DNA of 39,297 nt from an uncultured Pelagibacteraceae bacterium (GTDB lineage Bacteria; Pseudomonadota; Alphaproteobacteria; Pelagibacterales; Pelagibacteraceae). Within the stretch, counting starts at the first letter, position 1; each line of letters begins with the position of its first letter. The notes beneath the pieces are model-generated. The model had not been told where the DNA came from and searched no databases. It saw only the letters and a program-made list of their open reading frames with translations. The position numbers were made by a program, and so were the translations under genes. Location of the stretch: NCBI GenBank assembly GCA_902609915.1, contig CACLTO010000007.1, forward strand, positions 1 to 39,297, written 5' to 3'. Positions 7,813 through 16,414 of this stretch are shown here, in pieces.

Positions 7813-8555
7813 AACTTGCTAGAAGTAGTTGATATAAAAACTAAGTCATCATGTATCCAATTAGCTAATTTGTATCTTTTATTTATCATAAACTTATATA
7901 TATCAGATTTTAAAATATCCTTTATATTGTGTTGATAAAATTCTTTCACATTAGGTTTGATAAACTCTATAGCTATAATCTTTGGCTTATACTTATTGAA
8001 GTTAAGGCCTTTTAAAACATTTAATTCATTTCCTTCGACATCTATAGATAAGAAATCAATATTATTAATCTTAAATTTACAATTTTTAATTATATTATTT
8101 AAAGTATTTATTTTTATATTCTTAATTGATTTAGCACCCTTCCCTCTCGACTTATCTATTGTATTTTTCGCCGCACGATTGTGGAAAAAATACAGATTTG
8201 TAAAACCTTCCTTGTTTGACAATGCTACATCGACATTAAAATCTTTTGGTCTAAAATAATTAAACATGTCTATTGAATTAAAATCAAGATCTATATTAAT
8301 ACCTCTCCATCCATTTTCGTAAAGTATATTGGTATTGTTATTTATCAATGGATGATGGCACCCAACATCAATATAAATACCTTTTTTCTTTTTTTTTAGA
8401 ATATCTTTAATCAATAAATCAATACCCCAATTGGAATAAAATTTTCTTGATTTAAATTTAGATTTTAAAAATTGAAAAAAAAAATAGAATAATTTTGGTA
8501 AATTTTTTCCTTTCGAATATAGATACTTTTTTTTTAGCCGCTCTTCAATTTTCAT
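7809..8555 (-). CDS. FkbM-family methyltransferase
   Basis: A 248-residue SAM-dependent methyltransferase of the FkbM type (PF05050), often O-methylating sugars in surface glycans. YIDVGCHHPLINNNT at about residues 60-74 is motif I (FDVGANxG in most members, here with CHHP). LSIDVEGNELNVLKGL at about 169-184 is the diagnostic IDVEGxExxVLxG block, and IIAIEF follows. It sits inside the glycosyltransferase operon, overlapping the downstream GT2 by 4 bp and sharing one base with the upstream fused glycosyltransferase. Glycan methylation is the natural reading; alternative acceptors cannot be excluded. Confidence 0.88.
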   Translation of the reverse strand: MKIEERLKKKYLYSKGKNLPKLFYFFFQFLKSKFKSRKFYSNWGIDLLIKDILKKKKKGIYIDVGCHHPLINNNTNILYENGWRGINIDLDFNSIDMFNYFRPKDFNVDVALSNKEGFTNLYFFHNRAAKNTIDKSRGKGAKSIKNIKINTLNNIIKNCKFKINNIDFLSIDVEGNELNVLKGLNFNKYKPKIIAIEFIKPNVKEFYQHNIKDILKSDIYKFMINKRYKLANWIHDDLVFISTTSSKL

Positions 8556-10678
8556 TAGAATAATTTAGAATTATTACCAAGTGATTTATCAACTAAATAT
8601 TTGGTTATTTTTAGTTCATTAAATAATTTGAAGTATTTCTTTTTACCACTTTTTGCAATTTTTACTCTCAATTTGGGATTTTTTTTATAGAACTTAATTT
8701 TTTCAGAGAGATCAATAATATTATCATAAAGAATTATCTCATTATTATTAAAAAAATCCCCTAGTTGGGTTTTTTTGTCTATAAATGTTAAAAGACCATT
8801 TCCAATTAAAGATGCTATCCTATTACTTGAGTAATATTTTGTCGGAAGTCCCCTACTAAGGTTTAAGCCCATTTTTGAATTAACCAAAGCTTGGTAGAAA
8901 TTATTACCCCAGATTGGTTCTTTATTTTTAAATCCATAAAAATCACAATTTATATCTTTTAATTTTTCAGTTAATTTATTTAAAAAAATAATTCTATTAT
9001 CAATTTTGTCAGTTTTTAGAGAAGCTCTATTTACACCGTGACTCATCGCATAAAATAAATCCATTGATGGGTTTAAGTTAAATACATCAAAACACTCAAT
9101 GTTTTTATCAACAGGAATAAAGAAAAAGCTAACATTTTTAATTTTTTGATTTTGTTTTTTCAAAATATCAGGATCAGTAGTGATGAAGTTATGATCAACT
9201 ATATCACTGTATATTGAGATATTTTTTAAATTTTTTTTTGAATAATCTAGAGAGGGCATTATAGGATCTTCATTCCATTGCGAAATTACTAAATTTTTGT
9301 TTTGTTCTCTAATCATTTGAATAGAATTTACATCTACATTTTTTGTGTGTCCGAATAGGAATAAATCAGGATTATAGTTTTTAAAAGTCTCCACTAAATA
9401 TTCTTGGAATTTTTGATTTGAATTCAAAGTTAAAAATCTATTTTGTCGAATAAAATCTCTGTCACTTATTTCAAGAACATCATGACCATTCCTAATTAAA
9501 CCATTAGTGAACTTTTTACCTATAGAAATATTATAAAGTCTATGATTGAGTTTTTGACCTGTGTTATATAAATTTATAATCCTAAGTTTCTTTTTTATAA
9601 AGTGAAGATTGAAATTATGAATTAATTTTGATCTAATTTCATCTATAATTTTAGTGTTTGATTTAATAGTATGTTTAACACCTTTAAAACCTTTTAACTG
9701 AATATTTTTTCTTAACTTATGATTATTAATCAATTTTTTAATTGATTTATATAAAGTGTCTGAATTTAAATTTTTTAAAATTACTGAAAAGTCGGTTGTT
9801 TCAGGCAAACCACCTCTATTGGAAATTATTGTAGCACATGCTCTTGAAGATGACTCTAAAGCCGTTCTTCCAAAAGGTTCTTCCCACCTTGAAGGAACAA
9901 CAGCAATTTCAGATTTATCTAAAAAATTTAAAACTTTCCTGTGCTCAAGAAAACCAAGCTCGTGGTGTCTTGGATGATTTATATACGGTCTATCTCTATC
10001 CTCATCTCCTATCGAAAATGCTTTCCAATTTTTATATTCATCAAGTATTTTAGTTATAGCATCTTTGTAAATATCATAACCTTTAGATTTATTAAGTTTA
10101 CCTACAAAAACAATATTTTTATTTTTTTTATGAATTTTTTTACTTTTGTGAATACTTGGATAAATAACAGCGGTTTTATCTATTAATTTTTTATCTAAAT
10201 TGTCAAAAAATCTTTTTTGTGTCCATTGACTCACAAAAATTATTTTATCTACATTATTAAGTAAAAATAAACGCTCAGATGTGGTTTTTGAACCTTTCAT
10301 AGTTAAAGGGTCATTATGAAAATAAAGAATAAACTTAGTATTTATTTCATTGTTTAAAATATTAAAAATCTGTGGTCTATTATGAATTTCAACAATTTCA
10401 AAGTTTTCATTATTAATTTTTTTTATAAAATTTTGGCAATATTCTCTTGTGGTACTCATAAATTTCGATTTTTTAAATTGTATAGGTATATTGATATAAT
10501 TTTTAGTAAGATAATCTCTACTTTTCGTGTTACCAAAAATGAAATTATCTTTATTGAATATAGAGTATTTGAAAAAGTCACACACCCAAATAGCTGCTGC
10601 TTGGGCTTTTGAAAACGTATAATTTTCCTTGTAAGGTAAAATTGTTGCTATTTTAATTTTCTGATTTATTGAAGTCAT
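8555..10678 (-). CDS. Two-domain glycosyltransferase: GT4 module fused to a CgeB-like GT module
   Basis: A 707-residue protein with two GT-B units. Residues 1-~360 form a GT4 enzyme: IIFVSQWTQKRFF in the acceptor lobe, IVFVGKLNKSKGYDI, and SRWEEPFGRTALESSSRACA with the E-x7-E motif near 264-272. Residues ~365-707 are a second module resembling the CgeB / Glyco_trans_1_2 type: NYNPDLFLFGH, QWNEDPIMPS, then NLSRGLPTKYYSSNRIASL and GLLTFIDKKTQLGDFF. It probably transfers two sugars or polymerises a repeat. It heads the glycosyltransferase genes, and its start overlaps the upstream GIY-YIG gene by 26 bp, so it depends on read-through from there. Domain assignment of the second half is by motif only. 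Confidence 0.85.
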   Translation of the reverse strand: MTSINQKIKIATILPYKENYTFSKAQAAAIWVCDFFKYSIFNKDNFIFGNTKSRDYLTKNYINIPIQFKKSKFMSTTREYCQNFIKKINNENFEIVEIHNRPQIFNILNNEINTKFILYFHNDPLTMKGSKTTSERLFLLNNVDKIIFVSQWTQKRFFDNLDKKLIDKTAVIYPSIHKSKKIHKKNKNIVFVGKLNKSKGYDIYKDAITKILDEYKNWKAFSIGDEDRDRPYINHPRHHELGFLEHRKVLNFLDKSEIAVVPSRWEEPFGRTALESSSRACATIISNRGGLPETTDFSVILKNLNSDTLYKSIKKLINNHKLRKNIQLKGFKGVKHTIKSNTKIIDEIRSKLIHNFNLHFIKKKLRIINLYNTGQKLNHRLYNISIGKKFTNGLIRNGHDVLEISDRDFIRQNRFLTLNSNQKFQEYLVETFKNYNPDLFLFGHTKNVDVNSIQMIREQNKNLVISQWNEDPIMPSLDYSKKNLKNISIYSDIVDHNFITTDPDILKKQNQKIKNVSFFFIPVDKNIECFDVFNLNPSMDLFYAMSHGVNRASLKTDKIDNRIIFLNKLTEKLKDINCDFYGFKNKEPIWGNNFYQALVNSKMGLNLSRGLPTKYYSSNRIASLIGNGLLTFIDKKTQLGDFFNNNEIILYDNIIDLSEKIKFYKKNPKLRVKIAKSGKKKYFKLFNELKITKYLVDKSLGNNSKLF

Positions 10679-10916
10679 TTAATATAGTTTTTCTTTTCTT
10701 TCTGTCATTTTTAAGACTATATTCGTAAGATAAAGCATCCTTCTTATCTATAAATCTTTTCTTATAAATAACTACCCACTTATAACCCATCGTTGATTTT
10801 GCACCTTTATTAGTATTGTGTTTTTTTAATCTTTCAGCAATATTGTTTGTAAATCCAACATAAGTTTTGGAAGGTTTCCTATCAATGTTTTTTAACATAT
10901 AAACAAAATAGGTCAT
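10653..10916 (-). CDS. GIY-YIG nuclease-fold small protein
   Basis: An 87-residue single-domain GIY-YIG protein of the UvrC-N-terminal/UPF0213 class. The core YFVYMLKN (GIY-like) and TYVGFTNNIAERLKKHN (YIG-like, with the conserved Arg on the following helix) are at about residues 3-38. GAKSTMGYKW and the ALSYEYSLKNDRKKRK segment complete the fold with the catalytic Glu. Members are common in bacteria and mostly of unknown role. It starts 6 bp after the 3' CCA of tRNA-Glu and overlaps the glycosyltransferase gene by 26 bp, so it joins the tRNA and the accessory cluster into one transcription unit. Confidence 0.86.
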   Translation of the reverse strand: MTYFVYMLKNIDRKPSKTYVGFTNNIAERLKKHNTNKGAKSTMGYKWVVIYKKRFIDKKDALSYEYSLKNDRKKRKTILNDFNKSEN

Positions 10917-10922
10917 AATTAA

Positions 10923-10997
10923 TGGCGGTCCCTAGGGGAATCGAACCCCTCTTTCGAGGATGAAAACCACGTGTCCTAACCGATAGACGAAGGGACC
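10923..10997 (-). tRNA. tRNA-Glu(TTC)
   Basis: A complete cloverleaf on the minus strand: acceptor stem GGTCCCT paired with AGGGACC, anticodon loop TTTTCAT (anticodon TTC), T-arm GGTTCGATTCC, discriminator G and an encoded CCA. It lies 35 bp after the glpX stop and 6 bp before the GIY-YIG start. The accessory glycan cluster begins directly at its 3' end. Confidence 0.96.
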
Positions 10998-11032
10998 AAG
11001 TTTGGCTCTTTTATTGTAAAAAATAAAAATTA

Positions 11033-11983
11033 TCAAGTTTTTATAGTGTCTTCTCTGAGAACAATTTTACACATATTAGAGCCTTTGTGTGTAACTAAAG
11101 TTTCTGTAATATATTTGTTATCATCGATATTTACACCTTTGACCAGATCACCGTTGGTAACCCCAGTTGCACAAAAAATTGAGTCACCTTTTATAATTTC
11201 TTTTAAATCATATTTTTTTTCCAAATTTTCAATACCCATTTTTTTAGCTCTATAGATATCTCTATCATTATCAAAAATAAATCTTCCTTGAAATTTGCAC
11301 CCATATGCATCAATAGCAGATGCTGCTAGAACTCCCTCAGGACCGCCTCCTATGCCCAAGAATATATCTACATTATATTTTGGATCTGTAACCATTAATG
11401 CTCCCGATACATCACCATCAGATATTAGTTTCATTTTTACATTCATTTCTTTAAGTTTATCGATAATTTTGCCATGTCTAGGTCGATCTAATAAACAAGC
11501 TGTAATGTTTTTAATATCCTTGTTTAAAGAGTCAGCTATATTCTTTATATTCTTTTCAATTGAGAAATCTAAATCTGTTGCATCGTATGGTACTTTTTTC
11601 GAAACTGTAAGTTTATCCATATAAGTCTCCGGTGCATTGAATAGATTACCTTCCTCAGCCACTGATATAACCGATAGACCACCAGGTAAATTTTTTGCTA
11701 CAAAATTTGTCCCTTCAAGTGGGTCTACCGCAATGTCAAGATTTAAATTTCCACCTAAACCTAATTTCTCTCCGATATAGAGCATAGGAGCCTCATCAAG
11801 CTCACCTTCACCAATTACAACCTTACCATTTATCTCTAATTTGTTAATTTCATCTCTCATTGTATCTGTAGCAGCTTTATCAGCATTTCTTTTATGGTTT
11901 TTTCCAATAAATTTATGACAAGATATTGCGGCTTTGGAAGTCACATTAATAATCTTATCTATCAAATATTTATTTAACGACAC
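11033..11983 (-). CDS. glpX: Class II fructose-1,6-bisphosphatase
   Basis: A 316-residue GlpX-type phosphatase hydrolysing fructose-1,6-bisphosphate (and in some bacteria sedoheptulose-1,7-bisphosphate) in gluconeogenesis. Metal- and substrate-binding motifs are clear: GEGELDEAPML at about 57-67, VDPLEGT at about 86-92, DRPRHGK at about 165-171, SDGDVSGAL at about 187-195 and GGGPEGVLAA at about 211-220. Length matches the family (320-340). Its ATG shares one base with the stop of the SbmA-like gene upstream, so it is the third gene of an operon beginning at tRNA-Pro or at the NDUFS4-like gene. No oddities. Confidence 0.95.
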   Translation of the reverse strand: MSLNKYLIDKIINVTSKAAISCHKFIGKNHKRNADKAATDTMRDEINKLEINGKVVIGEGELDEAPMLYIGEKLGLGGNLNLDIAVDPLEGTNFVAKNLPGGLSVISVAEEGNLFNAPETYMDKLTVSKKVPYDATDLDFSIEKNIKNIADSLNKDIKNITACLLDRPRHGKIIDKLKEMNVKMKLISDGDVSGALMVTDPKYNVDIFLGIGGGPEGVLAASAIDAYGCKFQGRFIFDNDRDIYRAKKMGIENLEKKYDLKEIIKGDSIFCATGVTNGDLVKGVNIDDNKYITETLVTHKGSNMCKIVLREDTIKT

Positions 11984-12981
11984 TAAATTTTTTCTTCAGA
12001 TATTTGTTCTGTATTTGCTTTTAACTTATTTTCAAACTCGCTTAGTCTTTTCCAAACTGAAATTAATTCAACAATTATTGGCCAACTTCTAACTAAATAC
12101 TGAAGTGAAGTTTCAACTCTTCCAAAGGCTCTAATAATTTGTTGTACAAAACCCAGAGTAATAGCTCCAGTTACAATTGTTGGTGCTAAAGCTAGATAAG
12201 GAACAATCACCATACCTTGCAAGTAGCTCCATTTAACTGCATTAAAATATAAATAATGAAAATACATTTTATAATGTATTTTTCTAACACCTCCATACAA
12301 ACCATCAATTTTTACTGGTTGAGCACTTTCTTTAAACTCTTCACCCAGTACTAATTCTTTTCTATAAGCAGCCTCCTCTTTTTGTATATCATATTCAATA
12401 CCAGGTAGCTTTATTCCAACGGATGCAAGGATAAATGTTCCTCCTAATGCTGAAACAATAGCAACCCATACCAATGCATGATCTACCTCCCCTATCCATG
12501 GTAAAACTGTGATACTTTTCGAGAGACCCCATAAAATTGGAGTAAATGCAATTAATGTCATCACACTTCTTAGAAGCTCAGCACCTAGACCTTCCATAAT
12601 TCTTGCAAATTTAAGTGTATCTTCTTGTACTCTTTGTGAAGCACCTTCTATCGATGATGCAAAATTCCATTTATCATGATAAAAATCAGCCATTGCTGTT
12701 CTCCATCTGAAAGTCCAATGACTAGTAAAATAATCACTAAATATTACTACTAATATGTAAATGGCTGCAATCTTTGCAAAGGTAAAAAGGTACGCAATAA
12801 ATTCTTTTTCTGTTACAGCACCAGGTTCGGCAAGTGCTTTTTGAAGAGTATCATAAAACTCTCCAAACCATTCATTAATCCTTACGTCTAACTGAACTTG
12901 ATACCAAGTTGCAGCAAGGATTAGTATTGTTCCCCCAATACTCCATAGGTGCCATCTTTTGTTAGTAAAAAATTTAAACAT
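11983..12981 (-). CDS. SbmA/BacA-like inner-membrane transporter
   Basis: A 332-residue polytopic membrane protein of the SbmA/BacA family (PF05992), transporters that import peptides and other bulky compounds using the proton gradient. RRW- or KRW-type N-terminus KRWHLWSIGG, QVQLDVRINEWFGEFYDTLQ at about 28-47 and FTSHWTFRWRTAMADFY at about 87-103 are characteristic, as is EELLRS-like GLGAELLRSV. There is no ATP-binding domain, as expected for SbmA rather than its ABCD-type ABC relatives. It is shorter than E. coli SbmA (about 400 aa), mostly at the C-terminus. It has a 3-bp gap from the upstream gene and a 1-bp overlap with glpX. Substrate unknown. Confidence 0.85.
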   Translation of the reverse strand: MFKFFTNKRWHLWSIGGTILILAATWYQVQLDVRINEWFGEFYDTLQKALAEPGAVTEKEFIAYLFTFAKIAAIYILVVIFSDYFTSHWTFRWRTAMADFYHDKWNFASSIEGASQRVQEDTLKFARIMEGLGAELLRSVMTLIAFTPILWGLSKSITVLPWIGEVDHALVWVAIVSALGGTFILASVGIKLPGIEYDIQKEEAAYRKELVLGEEFKESAQPVKIDGLYGGVRKIHYKMYFHYLYFNAVKWSYLQGMVIVPYLALAPTIVTGAITLGFVQQIIRAFGRVETSLQYLVRSWPIIVELISVWKRLSEFENKLKANTEQISEEKI

Positions 12982-12984
12982 AAT

Positions 12985-13266
12985 CTAATTTAAAAAGTTA
13001 TCTGCATAAGACTTTTTCACAACTTTTCTTTTTTTAGGCTCTACTAATTCAAAATCAATTTTTTTCTTTTTAGCATAATTTATAGCTAAATCTTTAGTAG
13101 AAAATTCCATTTTTAATTCTGTATAAGTATCTGAAGAACTTTCCCAACCCATTAAAGGATTTTTTGTTGGGTCTTTAGTATCAAACTCTAATATCCATTT
13201 GTCTGTTTTGCCAAATCCAGATTGCATGGCGGTTTTATTTGGTTTGTAAATTTTAGCTTTTTTCAT
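12985..13266 (-). CDS. NDUFS4-type complex I accessory subunit (ETC_C1)
   Basis: A 93-residue homologue of the 18-kDa NDUFS4 subunit (PF04800) of NADH:ubiquinone oxidoreductase, found in alphaproteobacteria and mitochondria. It stabilises the NADH-dehydrogenase arm at the cytosolic face of the membrane. Signatures: AKIYKPNKTAMQSGFGKTDKW (in part), then DPLMGW-like NPLMGWESSSDTY at about 36-48, and DLAINYAKKKKIDFELVEP, the usual AIxYAxxxGxxYxV helix-strand, at about 59-77. The start is 5 bp after the tRNA-Pro CCA end, so the gene is probably transcribed together with the tRNA. It is one of the better lineage markers in the window. Confidence 0.92.
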   Translation of the reverse strand: MKKAKIYKPNKTAMQSGFGKTDKWILEFDTKDPTKNPLMGWESSSDTYTELKMEFSTKDLAINYAKKKKIDFELVEPKKRKVVKKSYADNFLN

Positions 13267-13271
13267 AATAA

Positions 13272-13348
<77 letters not shown>

Positions 13349-13441
13349 GAACAAGTACTAATACAGTACTTATGTATTTTTTCAATGTATAAAGATGAGT
13401 AAAACTAGGGATTTTTAATTAGAATCTGTTATATAAGGCTT

Positions 13442-13912
13442 ATGATCATTACATGTCCATCGTGTAAAAAAAGTTTCAATGTAGATACAAATCTAATTCC
13501 AGACAAAGGTAGACTTGTTAAATGTGGCACTTGTGATGAGACATGGTTTTTCAAGAAAACTGATCAAACAACTTTAGAAACAAAAAAAAATATCAGCATA
13601 AATGAAAATTATAAAAAACAATTACAAACAGATATCTCATCGGATAAACAAAATAAAATAAATAAGAAAATTTCAAATTTGACAAAGAATAAAGGCTCTG
13701 AGTTGGTTAAATATAAAGCAAAATCGAGTTTTACAACTTCAAAATTTTTGAACTTTATAATAGTATTTTTGATTAGTTTTATTGGTTTTATAATTATTTT
13801 AGATACCTTTAAAAGTCCACTTAGTGTAATTTTTCCAAACTTAGAGTTATTACTGTACAACTTATTTGAAACTCTAAAAGATTTAATCTTGTTTGCAAAG
13901 GACCTTAATTAG
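13442..13912 (+). CDS. MJ0042-type zinc-ribbon membrane protein
   Basis: A 156-residue protein of the alphaproteobacterial zinc-ribbon family. The first ~38 residues, beginning MIITCPSCKKSFNVD, form a CxxC...CxxC ribbon (cysteines at about 5, 8, 28 and 31) with the usual RLVKCGTCDETWF end. A lysine-rich linker follows, then one transmembrane helix at about 106-123 and a short outer segment. Such proteins are annotated as zinc-ribbon or MJ0042 finger-like; the molecular role is unknown. The gene ends TAG directly followed by the nhaA ATG (0 bp spacing), suggesting coupled expression. A TATATAAGG run just before the ATG hints at a promoter very close to the start. Confidence 0.85.
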   Translation: MIITCPSCKKSFNVDTNLIPDKGRLVKCGTCDETWFFKKTDQTTLETKKNISINENYKKQLQTDISSDKQNKINKKISNLTKNKGSELVKYKAKSSFTTSKFLNFIIVFLISFIGFIIILDTFKSPLSVIFPNLELLLYNLFETLKDLILFAKDLN

Positions 13913-15085
13913 ATGATTAATTATCTATCTAAACCCTTTATATGGTTTTTTAAACTTGAAGCAGCTAGTGGATTAGTATTATTATTTGCAGCTATAATCG
14001 CACTGATAGTCAGTAATTCAGATTATTCAGAAATTTATTTTTCTACTTTAAATGAATATTTGTTTATAGGTATTAACAATTTTGGACTAAAATTATCTGT
14101 CATTCATTGGATAAATGATGCTTTAATGGCAATTTTCTTTTTTTTTGTAACTCTTGAAATTAAAAGAGAATTTTTACAAGGAGAATTATCAAATATTAAA
14201 CAAGCATTACTACCAATAATTGCAGCTGTAGGTGGAATGTTAGTCCCAGCTTTATTTTATGTTTTTATAAATTTTGGTGACGGTGAAACGTTAAATGGAT
14301 GGGCCATACCATCAGCAACAGATATAGCTTTTTCATTAGGAGTTTTATCATTATTAGGAAAACGTGTGCCATTATCTTTGAAAGTTTTTTTAACCGCATT
14401 AGCTATTATTGATGATTTGGGTGCTATCGTAATTATTGCTGTATTTTATTCGGGAGATTTAAGTATTAAATATTTAAGTTTAATGTTGTTAACATTTATA
14501 ATTTTATTGGTTATAAACAAATTCAACATTAAAAAATTTTTACCATATTTAATTGTTGGGCTTTTCCTTTGGGATTTTACCCATAATTCAGGTATTCATG
14601 CTACAATAGCTGGCGTTTTGTTGGCAATGACAATTCCACATAGAAAAAAGGAAAAAGATTTTTCATTATTAATTAAAATTGAGCATGCAATAAGTCCTTA
14701 TGTGGCTTTTGGAATTATGCCATTATTTGCTTTTGCTAATGCCGGAGTATCCCTTGAAGGCTTATCATTTGCATCTTTATTAAATAAAGTGCCATTAGGT
14801 ATTTTATTAGGATTGTTTGTTGGCAAACAATTAGGAGTATTCATTTTTTCATACATATCAATTAAAACTAAAATTGCGCAGATGCCAAACAATTCAAATT
14901 GGTTTAATTTTTATGGAGTGGGAGTTTTAACTGGAATAGGTTTTACAATGAGTCTCTTCGTAGGAAACTTAGCATTTGTTGACAACATGCAATATATGGA
15001 TGGTGTAAAAATAGGGGTATTAACTGGGTCACTATTATCCACTTTATTTGGCTACTTTTTGATATTACTTACACCTAACAAATAA
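13913..15085 (+). CDS. nhaA: Na+/H+ antiporter NhaA
   Basis: A 390-residue inner-membrane antiporter exporting Na+ in exchange for protons, for sodium and pH homeostasis in a marine-type cell. About twelve helices are present. The essential aspartate pair is Asp167-Asp168 in ALAIIDDLGAI (Asp163/164 in E. coli NhaA), and Asp137 sits in the SATDIAFSLGVL assembly region (E. coli Asp133). The GIGFTMSLFVGNLAF block near 342-356 is typical of the last helices. Full length for the family. It starts immediately after the zinc-ribbon stop and is 11 bp before the peroxidase gene. Confidence 0.96.
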   Translation: MINYLSKPFIWFFKLEAASGLVLLFAAIIALIVSNSDYSEIYFSTLNEYLFIGINNFGLKLSVIHWINDALMAIFFFFVTLEIKREFLQGELSNIKQALLPIIAAVGGMLVPALFYVFINFGDGETLNGWAIPSATDIAFSLGVLSLLGKRVPLSLKVFLTALAIIDDLGAIVIIAVFYSGDLSIKYLSLMLLTFIILLVINKFNIKKFLPYLIVGLFLWDFTHNSGIHATIAGVLLAMTIPHRKKEKDFSLLIKIEHAISPYVAFGIMPLFAFANAGVSLEGLSFASLLNKVPLGILLGLFVGKQLGVFIFSYISIKTKIAQMPNNSNWFNFYGVGVLTGIGFTMSLFVGNLAFVDNMQYMDGVKIGVLTGSLLSTLFGYFLILLTPNK

Positions 15086-15096
15086 TTTTTTTACAA

Positions 15097-15642
15097 ATGA
15101 AAAAATTAATATTGATAAGTTTAATTTTTAATATGTTTTTTTTGAAAAATATAGCATCTGCTAATTATGATAAGATCTTTTTTGATTTTAAAATAGCAAG
15201 TATTACTGGTGAAACGATTAATCTAAGCGATTATAAAAATAAAGTTATTTTAGTTGTGAATACAGCTAGCTATTGTGGATTTACCAATCAGTATAGCGAT
15301 TTACAAAAATTATGGGATAAATATAAATCAAAAGGTCTTATTGTATTGGGGGTTCCATCAAATTCTTTTAATCAAGAAAAGAAATCTAATTCTGACGTAA
15401 AAAATTTTTGTGAAGTCAATTTTGACATTAATTTCCCTATGATGAGTATTACAAATGTAAAAGGTGAAGATGCACATGATATATATAAATGGGCAAGAGA
15501 AAATTATGGAAAATCAGCAATTCCAAAATGGAATTTTTATAAGATATTAATTAATAAAAATGGAAAAATTGAGGAAACCTACTCATCATTAACTAAACCC
15601 ATGTCGAATAAAATAATAAAAAAAATAGAGGAAATTTTATAA
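15097..15642 (+). CDS. Glutathione peroxidase-family thiol peroxidase, exported
   Basis: A 181-residue GPx-family enzyme reducing peroxides with a cysteine rather than selenocysteine. The N-terminal ~22 residues (a hydrophobic stretch ending IASA) are a signal peptide, so the enzyme acts in the periplasm. The catalytic tetrad is visible: Cys60 in NTASYCGFT, Gln93 in SNSFNQEK, Trp145 in PKWNFYK and an Asn next to it. Cys105 (NFCEVNF) is in the place of the resolving cysteine of thioredoxin-dependent GPx enzymes, so thioredoxin-like reductants are more likely than glutathione. The stop overlaps by 6 bp that of the convergent MBL gene. Confidence 0.93.
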   Translation: MKKLILISLIFNMFFLKNIASANYDKIFFDFKIASITGETINLSDYKNKVILVVNTASYCGFTNQYSDLQKLWDKYKSKGLIVLGVPSNSFNQEKKSNSDVKNFCEVNFDINFPMMSITNVKGEDAHDIYKWARENYGKSAIPKWNFYKILINKNGKIEETYSSLTKPMSNKIIKKIEEIL

Positions 15643-16410
15643 ATTTATTTCTAAGCCGTCATAGGCTGGAACTATATTTTTTGGTAATTTTTTTTTAAGC
15701 TGATCATAATCCATTTGGGTGCTTAAATTTGTAAGAATCGTTAACTTTGGTTTAATAATATTAATAAAGTCTAACAATTCAACTAGGTTAAAATGTGAGG
15801 GGTGTGGAGTGTATCTTAAACAATCAACTACTAAATATTTCATATTTTTTAATAGATGAATAGTATTTTTGTAAAAAAATTTAACGTCACTAGCGTATGC
15901 ACATTTATTATTTATAATATAGCAAATACTATCAATATTACCGTGATTTACTCTAACGCTTTGAATTTTTATATTTGAAAAGTTGTGAATTTTTTTTAAT
16001 GCATTAAGTTTTAAAGTTGCTGGATAATCAAGTGATTTTGGTTTGACTGAATTATATTTAAAACAATAAGAGAAATTATCTTTTAAATATTTTATAGTTT
16101 TTTTGTCCGCATAAAGAGGCACCCTTTTGCGATTTTTTAAATAAAAAACTCTTAAATCATTAATTCCATGAGTTTGATCACCATGTTGATGTGTGTATAA
16201 AACTCGATCTATATATCTAATATTATTTTTTAATAACTGTTCTCGTAAATCGGGTGATGTATCAATTAAAATATTCTCGTATTTTGATGTTATAAAAGCT
16301 GAACATCTCGATCTGAAATTTTTTTTATTTTTTGGATTACAATCTCCAAAAAAACCATCAGGTCTTGGCACACCCAGTGAACTACCACATCCAAGGATTA
16401 TAAATCGCAT
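15637..16410 (-). CDS. Metallo-beta-lactamase-fold hydrolase, PhnP/phosphodiesterase-like
   Basis: A ~257-residue MBL-fold protein. It begins MRFIILGCGSSLGVPRPDG, the usual start for PhnP-like members. YTHQHGDQTHGINDLR carries the metal ligands of the HxHxDH motif in the variant HQHGDQTHG. VNHG at about 160 and ASDVKFF supply the later ligands. I prefer the ATG at 16410 to the one 45 bp upstream, because the extra residues (MLLPEILTNFFLIKN) precede the conserved first strand and would overlap tatD by 41 bp. With 16410 the gap to tatD is 4 bp. Family members cleave phosphodiesters such as cyclic phosphates; substrate unknown. It is the last gene of the long minus-strand string. Confidence 0.85.
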   Translation of the reverse strand: MRFIILGCGSSLGVPRPDGFFGDCNPKNKKNFRSRCSAFITSKYENILIDTSPDLREQLLKNNIRYIDRVLYTHQHGDQTHGINDLRVFYLKNRKRVPLYADKKTIKYLKDNFSYCFKYNSVKPKSLDYPATLKLNALKKIHNFSNIKIQSVRVNHGNIDSICYIINNKCAYASDVKFFYKNTIHLLKNMKYLVVDCLRYTPHPSHFNLVELLDFINIIKPKLTILTNLSTQMDYDQLKKKLPKNIVPAYDGLEINL

Positions 16411-16414
16411 ATTT

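Noticed and set aside
7957-8259. 100-codon plus-strand frame antisense to the FkbM methyltransferase
   Set aside because: Shadow frame of a gene with intact family motifs.
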